A DNA stretch of 64,000 nucleotides, from the NCBI RefSeq assembly GCF_040629175.1, contig NZ_JBEXUX010000055.1:5440-69439 (forward strand), given 5' to 3'. This document shows positions 53,495-62,535 of this stretch, piece by piece. The notes under the pieces were generated by a model. The model searched no databases, was not told the origin of the DNA, and saw only the letters and a program-made list of their open reading frames with translations. Every line of letters begins with the position of its first letter. Positions within the stretch are counted from its first letter, which is position 1. This DNA comes from Embleya sp040629175. GTDB taxonomy: Bacteria; Actinomycetota; Actinomycetes; Streptomycetales; Streptomycetaceae. The position numbers were made by a program, and so were the translations under genes.

Positions 53495-53501
53495 GGAACA
53501 T

Positions 53502-54692
53502 GTGGACGTGAACGTTGCTGCTGCCGCTTTGGCCGCTGTATCCGGATTGGCCGTGGGTGTGGCCGGCACCCTGGCCTTCCGCTGGAGTGAGCGCGCCCAG
53601 GGCAGAGGCACGGCCGCGGCACCCGCCGCGGCCCCGTCGTTGCCGCCCGGCGTGGCCACCGTGTTGTCGGTGCTGCGCTCCTCGGCGGTGGTCCTGGACG
53701 AGTTCGACACCGTGGTGAAGGCGAGCTCGGCCGCCTACAAATTCGGCCTGGTCCGCGGTGACCAACTGGTGCCCGACGATCTGCTCGCGATGGCGAAGGA
53801 GACCAGACGCGACGGCGAGATAAGACAACGGGACCTGTTGTTGGCCCGTGCCGACGGCGAGGCGCACGAATTCGAGGTGTCAGCCCGGGTCGCCCCGCTG
53901 GGATCGCGGCTGGTGCTGCTGCTGGTCGAGGACCGGACCGAGGCCCGGCGGGTGGACGCGGTGCGGCGCGACTTCGTGGCCAACGTGAGCCACGAGCTCA
54001 AGACCCCGGTCGGTGCGCTGTCGCTGCTGGCCGAGGCGGTCATGGACGCCAGCGACGACCCGGAGGCGATCATCCGCTTCGCGGGCCGCATGCAGATCGA
54101 GTCGGCCCGGCTGACCAATCTGGTGCAGGAGCTGATCGACCTGTCCCGGGTGCAGAACGATCATCCGCTGCACCACGTGGGTCCGGTGCCGCTCGACGAG
54201 CTGGCGGCCGAGGCGGCCGACCGCTGCCGACAGGCCGCCGAATCCAAGCAGATCACCCTGGCGATCGGCGGCGATCGTGATCTGATCGTGCCGGGAGACC
54301 ACAATCAATTGGTGATGGCACTGGGCAACCTGGTCGAGAACGCGGTCAACTATTCGCCCGCGCGGACCAGGGTCGACATCGAGGTCAGAGCCGAGGCGCG
54401 GATGGCCGTCATCACCGTTTCCGACCAGGGGCTGGGCATTCCCCAGCGCGACCTGGATCGTATTTTCGAGCGGTTCTACCGCGTCGATCCGGCCCGTTCG
54501 CGGGCCACCGGCGGTACCGGCTTGGGCCTGTCCATCGTCAAGCACATCGCGGCGGGCCACGGGGGAGAGGTAACCGTGCGCAGCCTGGAGGGTGTGGGAT
54601 CCACCTTCACCCTGGTGCTGCCCTTCAAGTCCAGTACCTCTCAATCGATGTCGATCACATCGACCACCCCATCCATGGAGGCTTCCCGATGA
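53502..54692 (+). CDS. phoR: phosphate-sensing histidine kinase PhoR (SenX3-like)
   Basis: The 396-residue kinase has one membrane helix (about 5-26) and a short Ala/Pro linker. A PAS-like domain (about 55-145) is followed by HisKA with the His in ANVSHELKTPVG near 164, and an ATPase domain with NLVENAVNYS and GGTGLGLSIVKHIA. It phosphorylates the adjacent response regulator when phosphate is low. The gene starts with GTG and overlaps phoP by 4 nt. No phoU gene lies upstream. Confidence 0.93.
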   Translation: MDVNVAAAALAAVSGLAVGVAGTLAFRWSERAQGRGTAAAPAAAPSLPPGVATVLSVLRSSAVVLDEFDTVVKASSAAYKFGLVRGDQLVPDDLLAMAKETRRDGEIRQRDLLLARADGEAHEFEVSARVAPLGSRLVLLLVEDRTEARRVDAVRRDFVANVSHELKTPVGALSLLAEAVMDASDDPEAIIRFAGRMQIESARLTNLVQELIDLSRVQNDHPLHHVGPVPLDELAAEAADRCRQAAESKQITLAIGGDRDLIVPGDHNQLVMALGNLVENAVNYSPARTRVDIEVRAEARMAVITVSDQGLGIPQRDLDRIFERFYRVDPARSRATGGTGLGLSIVKHIAAGHGGEVTVRSLEGVGSTFTLVLPFKSSTSQSMSITSTTPSMEASR

Positions 54693-55369
54693 CCCGTGTG
54701 CTCGTCGTCGAAGATGAAGAGTCCTTCAGCGACGCGCTGTCGTACATGCTTCGCAAGGAAGGCTTCGAGGTGGCCGTCGCCGCCACCGGACCCGAGGCCC
54801 TGGAGCTGTTCGACCAAGGCGGCGCCGATCTGGTGCTGCTCGACCTGATGTTGCCCGGCCTGCCCGGCACCGAGGTGTTCCGCGGGCTCAGGGCCAAGTC
54901 CAATGTGCCGGTCATCATGGTGACGGCCAAGGACAGCGAGGTGGACAAGGTCGTCGGCCTGGAGATCGGTGCCGACGACTACGTCACCAAGCCGTATTCC
55001 ACCCGCGAGTTGATCGCCCGGATCCGCGCCGTGCTGCGGCGCCAGGGCGGCGAACCCACCGACGAGCCCCGGGCGATCGAGGCCGGGCCGGTGCGACTCG
55101 ACGTGGAGGCGCATCGGGTCACCGTGGAGGGTCGGCGGATCGATCTCCCGCTCAAGGAGTTCGACCTGCTCGAAGTGTTGCTGCGCAACGCGGGCCGGGT
55201 GCTCACCCGGATGCAACTGATCGACCGGGTGTGGGGTGTCGGCTACGTCGGCGACACCAAGACGCTGGACGTGCACGTGAAGCGGCTGCGCGCCAAGATC
55301 GAGCCGGACCCGGGCGCCCCGCGCTACCTGGTCACGGTGCGTGGCCTCGGGTACAAGTTCGAGCCCTGA
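54689..55369 (+). CDS. phoP: phosphate response regulator PhoP (RegX3-like)
   Basis: The 226-residue OmpR-family regulator has a receiver domain with D52 in VLLDLMLPG and Lys in VTKPYS near 102. A winged helix (about 132-225) carries FDLLEVLLRNAGRVLTRMQLIDRVWG and DVHVKRLRAKIE. It binds PHO-box repeats like those before pstS and ppk in this window. Its ATG overlaps the phoR stop (ATGA). A long hairpin follows. Confidence 0.95.
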   Translation: MTRVLVVEDEESFSDALSYMLRKEGFEVAVAATGPEALELFDQGGADLVLLDLMLPGLPGTEVFRGLRAKSNVPVIMVTAKDSEVDKVVGLEIGADDYVTKPYSTRELIARIRAVLRRQGGEPTDEPRAIEAGPVRLDVEAHRVTVEGRRIDLPLKEFDLLEVLLRNAGRVLTRMQLIDRVWGVGYVGDTKTLDVHVKRLRAKIEPDPGAPRYLVTVRGLGYKFEP

Positions 55370-55400
55370 TCGGGCCGGGGCGGTGTCGCCCCCCGATCGA

Positions 55401-55450
55401 CGACGGCGCCCGCGCCGCCCCCGTTCTCCGGGGCGGCGCGGGCGCCGTCG
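55401..55450. terminator. long bidirectional terminator after phoP
   Basis: A perfect 21-bp GC stem (55401-55421 with 55430-55450) with an 8-nt loop separates phoP from the convergent lipoprotein gene. Confidence 0.85.
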
Positions 55451-55481
55451 TGTCCGCCTGGCGTGCGGGTGCCGGGTGTGC

Positions 55482-56186
55482 TCAGCCGCCGGCCGGGGCC
55501 GACGAACCGTTGCGCGGCGTGCCGGTGCTGCCGACGTTGCCCGTCGTGGCATTGGCCGCGCCCGTGGCGGGCGCCCCCGTGTTGGGCGCCCCCGTGGCGG
55601 GGGCTCCCGTGGTGGGCGCCGCCTGGGTCGGCGGGGCGGGCGGGGCCGGCGGCGGCGGGGTGAACGCCGGGGTCGGCTTGAGCTGCGCGTAGTAGCTCGT
55701 GGGCGCGTGCACGGACACGTCCAGCGACGTCTCGCCGGCGGTACCGAACGCGAAGGTCACCCGGCGGAACGAGCCGGCCTCCACCTTGTCCGCGTTCGGG
55801 AAGACCAGCGGACCGAGGTAGGCCCTGCCCTGCGGGCTGTCCTTGGACATGCCCTGGGGCGGGTCGACCATGTATACGGCGCCACCGGCCGGGATGGTCA
55901 GCGGACCGCCCAGGGCCTGCCCCGCGCCGTCGACCGTCACCTTGGTGACCGTCTCGGGCTTGGTGCCCTCGTTGAACAGCGCACCGCCGAGCGCGACCAG
56001 GTGCTTACCCGGGTCGCCCGTCACCAACTGAACGTTCTGGATCTTGAGCGAGCCGAATGCCGCATTGGCGGTGTCGGGCTTGATCTCGTTCGTCTCGGCG
56101 TCCTTGCCACTGGCGCAGCCCGCGGCCAGAGGAAGGACGACGGCGACGGTGGCGGCGAGGGCGCCGCGTCGAAGGCTGCGGCTCAC
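55482..56186 (-). CDS. secreted lipoprotein with Pro/Ala/Thr-rich tail
   Basis: The 234-residue protein has a lipoprotein signal with lipobox LAAGC (Cys24). An immunoglobulin-like beta domain follows (about 38-180), with segments such as IKIQNVQLV and VTKVTVDGAGQALGG that resemble DUF461 or copper-chaperone-like lipoproteins. The tail carries repeated TGAPNTGAPATG units (about 190-225). AAGGAG lies 11 nt before the GTG at 56186. The role is unknown. Confidence 0.82.
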   Translation of the reverse strand: MSRSLRRGALAATVAVVLPLAAGCASGKDAETNEIKPDTANAAFGSLKIQNVQLVTGDPGKHLVALGGALFNEGTKPETVTKVTVDGAGQALGGPLTIPAGGAVYMVDPPQGMSKDSPQGRAYLGPLVFPNADKVEAGSFRRVTFAFGTAGETSLDVSVHAPTSYYAQLKPTPAFTPPPPAPPAPPTQAAPTTGAPATGAPNTGAPATGAANATTGNVGSTGTPRNGSSAPAGG

Positions 56187-56573
56187 GGCGGCGGCATCTC
56201 CTTGATGATCTTGGATCGAGGAACCGGTCAGGACGACCGGGGACAGCGTACTCAGCCCGGGCGGACGACTTGTACGCGGCTCACCGCGCCGACACTCGGC
56301 TTCGATCGGGTCGCGACGGGGTGCCGATCTCGAACGTGGGATCGGCACTGATGGGGCCCCAGTGACATATGGGTCGCCCGAGAGCGCTCGGCTCGCGACC
56401 GGGAGGAGCTGTTTGTCCTATTTGTTCGAGTCCTGCGGGTGTGGGGTTCCCTGTCCCAGCACGGCCACTGGCCCGTTGTCAAGCCCCGACTAAGGCTCTG
56501 ACCTGCGCAAACGTCATTCAGTAGGGGCGTGTCCCGTGTTACCCTAGAAAGCCACGGAAGGGGTACCTGTCAC
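56187..56573. other. divergent intergenic region lipoprotein / carD
   Basis: 387 bp without a convincing gene. A TACCCT box at 56540-56545, about 28 bp before the carD start, is a plausible -10 box for carD. I could not assign a promoter for the lipoprotein. Confidence 0.4.
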
Positions 56574-57056
56574 ATGACGTTCAAGGTTGGCGACACCGTG
56601 GTCTACCCCCATCACGGGGCCGCGCTGATCGAGGCGATCGAGCAGCGCACGATCAAGGGTGTGGACAAGACCTATCTGGTGTTGAAGGTCGCCCAGGGTG
56701 ATTTGACCGTCCGCGTGCCTGCGGACAATGCGGAATTCGTCGGTGTTCGGGACGTGGTGGGCCAGGAAGGGCTCGACCGCGTCTTCGAGGTGCTGCGCGC
56801 TCCGCACACCGAGGAACCGACGAACTGGTCACGACGTTACAAGGCGAACTTGGAAAAGCTCGCTTCCGGTGACGTTATCAAGGTCGCGGAGGTCGTGCGC
56901 GATCTATGGCGCCGCGAGCGTGACCGCGGCCTGTCGGCAGGCGAAAAGCGCATGCTGGCAAAGGCTCGGCAGATCTTGGTGAGCGAGTTGGCGCTCGCCG
57001 AGAACACGAACGAGGACAAGGCCGAGGCCATCCTCGACGAGGTTCTGGCCTCCTGA
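56574..57056 (+). CDS. carD: CarD, RNA polymerase-binding transcription factor
   Basis: The 160-residue protein has the N-terminal RNA-polymerase-interaction domain (MTFKVGDTVVYPHHGAALIEAIE) and a helical DNA-binding domain with the conserved Trp in DLWRRERDRGLSAGEKRML. CarD binds the beta subunit and stabilises open complexes at most promoters, including rRNA genes. GGAAGGGG precedes the ATG at 56574. Confidence 0.96.
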   Translation: MTFKVGDTVVYPHHGAALIEAIEQRTIKGVDKTYLVLKVAQGDLTVRVPADNAEFVGVRDVVGQEGLDRVFEVLRAPHTEEPTNWSRRYKANLEKLASGDVIKVAEVVRDLWRRERDRGLSAGEKRMLAKARQILVSELALAENTNEDKAEAILDEVLAS

Positions 57057-57062
57057 GCCGTA

Positions 57063-57091
57063 GGATCCGCCCGTCGGTGACGGACGGATCC
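57063..57091 (+). terminator. hairpin between carD and ispD
   Basis: GGATCCG-C-CCGTC pairs with GACGG-A-CGGATCC around the triloop GGT, 12 base pairs with one mismatch, 7 nt after the carD stop. It probably terminates or attenuates carD transcription before ispD. Confidence 0.65.
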
Positions 57092-57149
57092 GCCGGTGCG
57101 GTGTCGGCGCCACATGGCGTCGGCGCCCGGGTGGTTTGAGGGGACTTCG

Positions 57150-57917
57150 TTGAACGCTGCGGTCCTTGTGCCCGCTGCAGGGCGTGGTGAACGGCTGGGT
57201 CCCGGTGCGCCCAAGGCGTTGCGTGAGCTTGGGGACATCCCGATGCTGGTGCACGCCGTCCGGTCGCTGTTGGCCGCCCGCGGGGTAACCGCGGTCGTGG
57301 TCGCCGCACCGCCGGACGGTGTCGCCGGTGTCCGGGATCTTTTGCGTGCGCATTTGCCCGCACAATCACCCGTTCGGGTGGTCGCGGGCGGTGCGACACG
57401 CCAGGAATCGGTGCGATTGGCGCTGGCCGCCGTGTCGCCCGATCACGACGTCGTGCTCGTGCACGACGCCGCGCGGCCGTTCGTGCCGGCCCGGGTGGTG
57501 GAGGCGGTGATCGCCGCCGTCGCCGAGGGGGCCGACGCGGTGGTGCCCGCGTTGCCCGTGGTGGACACGGTCAAAGAGGTTTCCTCGGTCGAGGGTGCGG
57601 AGACGGTGGTCCGCACGGTCGACCGGTCGCTGCTGCGCGCCGTACAGACCCCGCAGGGCTTTCGACGGGCCGTGTTGGTGCGCGCGCACGCCGAGGCCGG
57701 CGGGTTCGGTGGCGAGGGCGCGACCGACGACGCGGGCATGGTCGAGCGCCTCGGCGGCACGGTCGTGGTGGTGCCCGGATCCGAAGAGGCGTTCAAGGTG
57801 ACCCGCCCGTTCGATCTGCTGCTCGCCGGTGCGCTGTTGGCACGTCGTGCGGAAGCGGCGGAGTCGGCGGGGTCGGCGAGCGGCGCGGAGAGTACGGAGA
57901 TCGACGTTGTCCGGTGA
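57150..57917 (+). CDS. ispD: 2-C-methyl-D-erythritol 4-phosphate cytidylyltransferase
   Basis: The 255-residue enzyme has the CTP-binding start VLVPAAGRGERLGPGAPKAL (residues 5-24) and the conserved VLVHDAARPFV, QTPQGF and TDDAGMVE blocks. It makes CDP-methylerythritol in the MEP isoprenoid pathway. TTG at 57150 is the start, with GAGGGG at 7 nt. The C-terminal 25 residues are an Ala/Glu/Ser extension. It overlaps ispF by 11 nt. Confidence 0.95.
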   Translation: MNAAVLVPAAGRGERLGPGAPKALRELGDIPMLVHAVRSLLAARGVTAVVVAAPPDGVAGVRDLLRAHLPAQSPVRVVAGGATRQESVRLALAAVSPDHDVVLVHDAARPFVPARVVEAVIAAVAEGADAVVPALPVVDTVKEVSSVEGAETVVRTVDRSLLRAVQTPQGFRRAVLVRAHAEAGGFGGEGATDDAGMVERLGGTVVVVPGSEEAFKVTRPFDLLLAGALLARRAEAAESAGSASGAESTEIDVVR

Positions 57918-58410
57918 ACACACACCCCCGGTCGTGCTGCCCCGCACCGGGATCGGGGTGGACGTGCACGCCTTCGCGGAGGGCCGCGAGTTGTGGGTGG
58001 CCGGTCTGCACTGGCCCGGGGAAACCGGGCTGGCCGGACACTCGGACGCCGACGTGGCCGCGCACGCCGCGTGCGACGCGTTGTTCTCGGCGGCCGGAAT
58101 CGGCGACCTGGGCGCGCACTTCGGCACTTCACGGCCGCAGTGGTCGGGGGCGTCCGGGGTGACCCTGTTGACCGAGGCGGCGCGACTGGTGCGCGCGGCC
58201 GGGTTCGAGATCGGCAACGTCGCGGTGCAGGTGATCGGCGTGCGACCGAAGGTGGGCCGGCGTCGGGCCGAGGCCGAGGCCGCGCTGTCCGCCGCGGTCG
58301 GCGCGCCGGTATCGGTGTCGGGTACCACCACCGACGGGCTCGGGCTGACCGGGCGGGCCGAGGGAGTGGCCGCGATCGCCACCGCGTTGGTGGTGGCGAC
58401 CGGGCGATGA
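57907..58410 (+). CDS. ispF: 2-C-methyl-D-erythritol 2,4-cyclodiphosphate synthase
   Basis: The 167-residue enzyme has the zinc and substrate blocks GIGVDVHAF, GHSDADVAAHA, DLGAHFG and TTTDGLGLTGRAEG. It cyclises CDP-methylerythritol 2-phosphate, two steps after IspD. TTG at 57907 has CGGAG 7 nt upstream and lies inside ispD; GTG at 57934 is a shorter alternative. Coupling to ispD keeps the two MEP enzymes together. Confidence 0.94.
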   Translation: MSGEHTPPVVLPRTGIGVDVHAFAEGRELWVAGLHWPGETGLAGHSDADVAAHAACDALFSAAGIGDLGAHFGTSRPQWSGASGVTLLTEAARLVRAAGFEIGNVAVQVIGVRPKVGRRRAEAEAALSAAVGAPVSVSGTTTDGLGLTGRAEGVAAIATALVVATGR

Positions 58411-58461
58411 TCGTTGCCCGAAGCGAGGGATAACGGTGAACGCCACGCCGCCCCGACGCTC

Positions 58462-58467
58462 TAAGCT
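58462..58467 (+). promoter_or_regulatory. -10 box of cysS, leaderless type
   Basis: TAAGCT lies 7 nt before the GTG at 58475. No Shine-Dalgarno sequence precedes the gene. Confidence 0.5.
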
Positions 58468-58474
58468 TGCGCGT

Positions 58475-59884
58475 GTGAGCATGCGCCTGTACGACACCAG
58501 CACCCGCACGGTCCGGGACTTCGTGCCGCTTGTCGAGGGACAGGTCTCGATCTACTTGTGTGGTGCCACCGTGCAGGCGCCGCCGCACATCGGGCACATC
58601 CGATCGGGGCTGAACTTCGACGTGCTGCGCCGGTGGTTCGCCCACCGCGGCAACGACGTCGTGTTCTGCCGCAACGTCACGGACATCGACGACAAGATCA
58701 TCGCGAAGTCCTGCGCGCAGGAGATTCCGTACTGGCAGGTCGCCCAGACCAACGAGCGCGCCTTCGCGGACGCCTACGCCGCGCTCGGCTGCCTGCCCTC
58801 GACGGTGGAGCCGCGGGCGACCGGGCACATCCCCGAGATGATCGCGATGATGGAGCGGCTGATCGCGACCGGGCACGCCTACCCCTCCGGTGGCGACGTC
58901 TACTTCGACGTGTCCTCTTTCCCCGCCTACGGCGCGCTCTCCGGCCAGAAGCCGGACGCGATGCGCGAGGCGGAGGACGCCGGAGCGGGGGCGGCGGGCA
59001 AGCGCGACCGGCGCGACTTCGCGCTGTGGAAGTCGGCCAAGGCCGGCGAGCCCTCGTGGGATGCGCCGTGGGGGCAGGGTCGTCCGGGGTGGCACCTGGA
59101 GTGCTCCGCGATGGCGCACAAGTACCTCGGGCCGGCGTTCGACATCCACGGCGGCGGGCTCGATCTGGTGTTCCCGCACCACGAGAACGAGATCGCCCAG
59201 TCCAAGGCGGTGGGCGACCCGTTCGCCAACTATTGGATGCACAACGCCTGGGTCACCCTCAGCGGTGAGAAGATGAGCAAGTCGCTCGGCAACTCCGTGC
59301 TCGTGACGGAGATGCTCAAGCAGTGGTCCCCGCTGGTCCTGCGGTACTACCTGGCCACCCCGCACTACCGGTCGATGATCGAGTACAGCAGGGAGGCCCT
59401 GCGCGAGGCCGAGGTCTCGTTCGGGCGGATCGAGGGTTTCCTGGAACGCGCGGGCGAGCAGACCGGGGTGATCGAACCGGCGGCGGAGGTGCCGGCGGCG
59501 TTCGCGGCGGCGATGGACGACGACCTGGGTGTGCCGCAGGCGATGGCGGTCGTGCACAACACCGTGCGCGACGGCAACACCGCGCTGGCGGCGGGCGACA
59601 AGGACGCCGTCGTGCGGCACGCGGCGGACATCCGGGCGATGCTGGGCGTGCTCGGCATGGACCCGCTGTCGGAGCAGTGGACGGCGGGTGCCTCGGCCGG
59701 CCGTTCGGACGAGCTGCGCGGGGTGGTCGACCACCTGGTCAAGCTCGCCCTCCAGCAACGCGAGGCGGCGCGGGCCCGCAAGGACTACGCCGCGGCGGAC
59801 GCGGTCCGGGACAGCCTCACGGCGGCCGGGATCGTGGTCGAGGACACCCCCAACGGCCCCCGGTGGACGCTGCACCGGGACTGA
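58475..59884 (+). CDS. cysS: cysteinyl-tRNA synthetase
   Basis: The 469-residue class I synthetase has the zinc Cys29 in YLCGATVQ, the HIGH variant PHIGHIRSG near 37-45, GWHLECSAMA, FPHHENEIAQS and KMSKS near 266. It charges tRNA-Cys with cysteine. The GTG at 58475 gives the usual VxMRLYDTS start; ATG at 58481 is the alternative. The start lies right after a TAAGCT box, so the mRNA is probably leaderless. Confidence 0.96.
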   Translation: MSMRLYDTSTRTVRDFVPLVEGQVSIYLCGATVQAPPHIGHIRSGLNFDVLRRWFAHRGNDVVFCRNVTDIDDKIIAKSCAQEIPYWQVAQTNERAFADAYAALGCLPSTVEPRATGHIPEMIAMMERLIATGHAYPSGGDVYFDVSSFPAYGALSGQKPDAMREAEDAGAGAAGKRDRRDFALWKSAKAGEPSWDAPWGQGRPGWHLECSAMAHKYLGPAFDIHGGGLDLVFPHHENEIAQSKAVGDPFANYWMHNAWVTLSGEKMSKSLGNSVLVTEMLKQWSPLVLRYYLATPHYRSMIEYSREALREAEVSFGRIEGFLERAGEQTGVIEPAAEVPAAFAAAMDDDLGVPQAMAVVHNTVRDGNTALAAGDKDAVVRHAADIRAMLGVLGMDPLSEQWTAGASAGRSDELRGVVDHLVKLALQQREAARARKDYAAADAVRDSLTAAGIVVEDTPNGPRWTLHRD

Positions 59885-60001
59885 GTAGAAGGGCCCGTCG
59901 GGGCCCGACGAGAACGTGCCGTCACGGCCGGATCGCCACGAGGTGGCGGGCCGGCCGTACGGTTGTAGTGGCGGTTGCCCTCCGGGGCGACCGGGGAACG
60001 C

Positions 60002-60089
60002 AACGCTGCTGTCGAAGCGGATGTTGCCGTCGAGGCAACGTTGCCGTCGAAGCCGACGTTGTTGTGAAGCAAAACGCTGCTGTTGAAGC
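60002..60089 (+). repeat. five imperfect 17-19-nt tandem repeats before rlmB
   Basis: Five adjacent units share the pattern ACGyTGyyGTyGAAGC, each ending in GAAGC or GAGGC: 60002-60018, 60019-60036, 60037-60053, 60054-60070 and 60071-60089. The stretch is richer in A and T than its surroundings. It ends 21 bp before the rlmB start. Confidence 0.7.
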
Positions 60090-60110
60090 AATCGAAGGGA
60101 TGTACCCGTC

Positions 60111-61088
60111 ATGGCCGGCAACACGGAGCGCCGTAACAAGCGCAACGAGGGAAGCAAGAAGGGGCCCTCGGTCGGCACTGGTGGGCACAGCCGCCGGGCG
60201 CTCAAGGGCAAGGGGCCCACCCCGCCCGCGGAGATGCGCAAGGGGCACGCCAAGCAGCGCGCGGCCAATGCCGCCGCCAAGCGCAAGGCCTCGGCACCGG
60301 CCGCTCGGCGAGCCCCGGGCGGTCGTCCCGGGCGCGGGGGCAAGAGCTCGAACGAGCTGGTCGCGGGTCGCAACTCGGTGCTCGAGGTGCTGCGCGCGGA
60401 CGCGCCGGCCACCTCGTTGTTCATCGCGCAGTACATCGACAGCGACGACCGGGTGCGCGAGGCGATGAAGATCGCCAACGTCCGGGGCATTCCGCTGATG
60501 GAGATCCCGCGTCCCGAACTGGACCGGATGACCGACGGCGCGATCCACCAGGGCCTGGTCCTGCAGATGCCGCCGTACGAGTACGCGCATCCGGACGACC
60601 TGGTGGTCGAGGCGCAGGACCGCGGCGAGACGCCGATCATCGTCGCGCTCGACAGCGTCACCGACCCGCGCAACCTCGGCGCGGTGATCCGCTCCGCGGC
60701 GGCCTTCGGCGGCCACGGCGTGGTCGTGCCGGAGCGGCGCGCGGCCGGGATGACCGCGGGCGCCTGGAAGTCCTCGGCGGGTGCGGCCACGCGTGTGCCG
60801 GTGGCCCGGGCGGCCAACCTCACCCGCGCGCTGGAGGCGTACAAGAAGGCGGGTCTGACCGTGGTCGGCCTCGCCGCCGACGGCGACATCTCGCTGGAGG
60901 AGCTGGCGGCGGCGACCGATCCGATCGTGGTGGTCGTCGGTTCCGAGGGCAAGGGCCTGGGTCGCCTGGTCCAGGAGACCTGCGACATCACCGTGCGGAT
61001 CCCGATGGCGGGCGGCAACGAGTCGCTCAACGCCGGTGTCGCGGCGAGCATCGTGCTCTACGAGGTGGCCAGGCGCCGCGCGGAGTAG
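60111..61088 (+). CDS. rlmB: 23S rRNA 2'-O-methyltransferase RlmB (SpoU family)
   Basis: The 325-residue protein has a basic, disordered N-terminal 80 residues, a substrate-binding domain beginning AGRNSVLEVLRA, and a SpoU methyltransferase domain. Three motifs are visible: DSVTDPRNLGAVIRSAAAFG near 182-201, VGSEGKGLGRL near 279 and NESLNAGVAASIVLYE near 304. It methylates G2251-type positions of 23S rRNA, assuming the family assignment holds. GAAGGG precedes the ATG. Confidence 0.93.
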   Translation: MAGNTERRNKRNEGSKKGPSVGTGGHSRRALKGKGPTPPAEMRKGHAKQRAANAAAKRKASAPAARRAPGGRPGRGGKSSNELVAGRNSVLEVLRADAPATSLFIAQYIDSDDRVREAMKIANVRGIPLMEIPRPELDRMTDGAIHQGLVLQMPPYEYAHPDDLVVEAQDRGETPIIVALDSVTDPRNLGAVIRSAAAFGGHGVVVPERRAAGMTAGAWKSSAGAATRVPVARAANLTRALEAYKKAGLTVVGLAADGDISLEELAAATDPIVVVVGSEGKGLGRLVQETCDITVRIPMAGGNESLNAGVAASIVLYEVARRRAE

Positions 61089-61184
61089 CCGCGCAGTGTA
61101 GTGCCGTACGGGGGCGGTCGGGGCCCGCATCGGGTAATACGCGAAGGGCCGCATCCTCGGGGGACCTCGCACGGTTATTGATGC

Positions 61185-62486
61185 GTGGACACCAGAACGG
61201 AAGGCAGCTTCGGCGGTGCTGTCGGGCTGTTGCCCTCGCCCCCGGCGGTGCGCGATCCAGGCGATCCGGCGTCGGTCGCCACCCCCACCAAGACCCTGCG
61301 GGTGGTGATCGCCGGCCCTCGGACCGGCGGCGCCCCCGTGCCCGGAGCGCGCGGTCCGGCGGACGACGCCACCGCGCGGCTGCCGGCGATCCGCGACGAC
61401 ATGCCCCGGCGGCGGGTGCCGCCGGCGCGTCGCGAGCCGGGCGCCGGGCGCGAGCGGGACGGCACCGCGACCTCGATGCCCGGGCACGGGCGCCGGGCCA
61501 CCCTCCAGGGCGGCACGGTGCTGTTGCCGCTGCGGCTGTTCCTGGGCGGGGCGTTCCTCGTCGAGGGGTTGCGCAAGCTCTACGCGCCGGGCTTCCTGGA
61601 TCCGAGCTCGACCGATTCGTTCGGGCATCGGATCGGGGTGCTGCGCGAGGGCAGCCTGTCGCCGTCGGTGATGGACCTGGCCGCCGATCACGCGATCGGG
61701 GCGGGCCTGCTGTTCGCCTTCGGACAGGTGGTGGTCGGCTTCGCGGTCGTGCTGGGGTTGTGGACCCGGCTCGCGGGCCTGCTCGGCATGTTGTTGTCGC
61801 TGGGCGTACTGATCGCGGTGGGCAGCGGCTCCTCGCCCTATCACGCGCCCTACGTGGTGTTCCTGGCCGCGTTCAGCCCGCTGGCGTTGGCGGGAGCGCC
61901 GATGTACTCGGCGGACGCGTGGTTGTCGCTGCGCACCTGGCGCGGCCCGATCATCACGCCCGTGCGGGCCCGGCGGCGCAAGCTCGGCTACGGCTCGATG
62001 CTGGCCTGTGCGGGGGTCGGCGTGACGCTGCTCGCGGGATCGTTGCTCGGCGGCGGTCACCGGCAGCTCGACGAGTCGGACACCGGGCGGGTCGGCGACC
62101 GGGAGGGCCCCGCCGCCGCCTCCACCGCCCCGGTGGCTCCCGGGCCCGGGCAACACGGCGGCCCGGTGGACACGCAGCTCCGTCCGCCGGTGAACGAGCC
62201 CTCGGCGGCGCCGGTGCCGGGCACCGGCCAGAACGCCCAACCGCCGATCCCGCCGCGCCCGACGAGCACGTCCTCGCCCACGACCAGGACCGGCACGGGC
62301 ACGAGCACGGGAACGGGCACAGGCACAGGTACGGGCACGGCGCCCGCACCCGAAAGCGGCACCAAGGCACCCCGCCCCTCCGCCCCGTCCGCCGGCTCCC
62401 CCGGCCCGGCAGGCTCCCCGGCCGGCTCCCCGGGCACGGCCCCGAAGCCGGCGGGGAGCAAGCCACTGGGTGGGTTGTTGGGGTGA
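61185..62486 (+). CDS. DoxX-type membrane protein with disordered ends
   Basis: The 433-residue protein has a Pro/Arg-rich N-terminal 105 residues and then a DoxX-like four-helix core (about 107-240) with LPLRLFLGGAFLVEGLRKLY and HAPYVVFLAAFSPLALAGA. One further helix follows near 270-285. The tail is Pro/Gly/Thr-rich with a GTGTGTGT stretch (about 370-390). DoxX homologues act in membrane redox complexes in mycobacteria, but that role is only a possibility here. The start is GTG. Confidence 0.82.
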   Translation: MDTRTEGSFGGAVGLLPSPPAVRDPGDPASVATPTKTLRVVIAGPRTGGAPVPGARGPADDATARLPAIRDDMPRRRVPPARREPGAGRERDGTATSMPGHGRRATLQGGTVLLPLRLFLGGAFLVEGLRKLYAPGFLDPSSTDSFGHRIGVLREGSLSPSVMDLAADHAIGAGLLFAFGQVVVGFAVVLGLWTRLAGLLGMLLSLGVLIAVGSGSSPYHAPYVVFLAAFSPLALAGAPMYSADAWLSLRTWRGPIITPVRARRRKLGYGSMLACAGVGVTLLAGSLLGGGHRQLDESDTGRVGDREGPAAASTAPVAPGPGQHGGPVDTQLRPPVNEPSAAPVPGTGQNAQPPIPPRPTSTSSPTTRTGTGTSTGTGTGTGTGTAPAPESGTKAPRPSAPSAGSPGPAGSPAGSPGTAPKPAGSKPLGGLLG

Positions 62487-62535
62487 GGCTTCTTGGGGTG
62501 AGGTTTGTTGGGGTGCTTTGCTGGGGCGGGGCTGA

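Noticed and set aside
57443..61051. Open frame of about 1200 codons on the minus strand
   Set aside because: It lies antisense to ispD, ispF, cysS and rlmB, and its product is Arg/Pro/Thr low-complexity sequence. Such frames arise from the GC bias of codons on the other strand.
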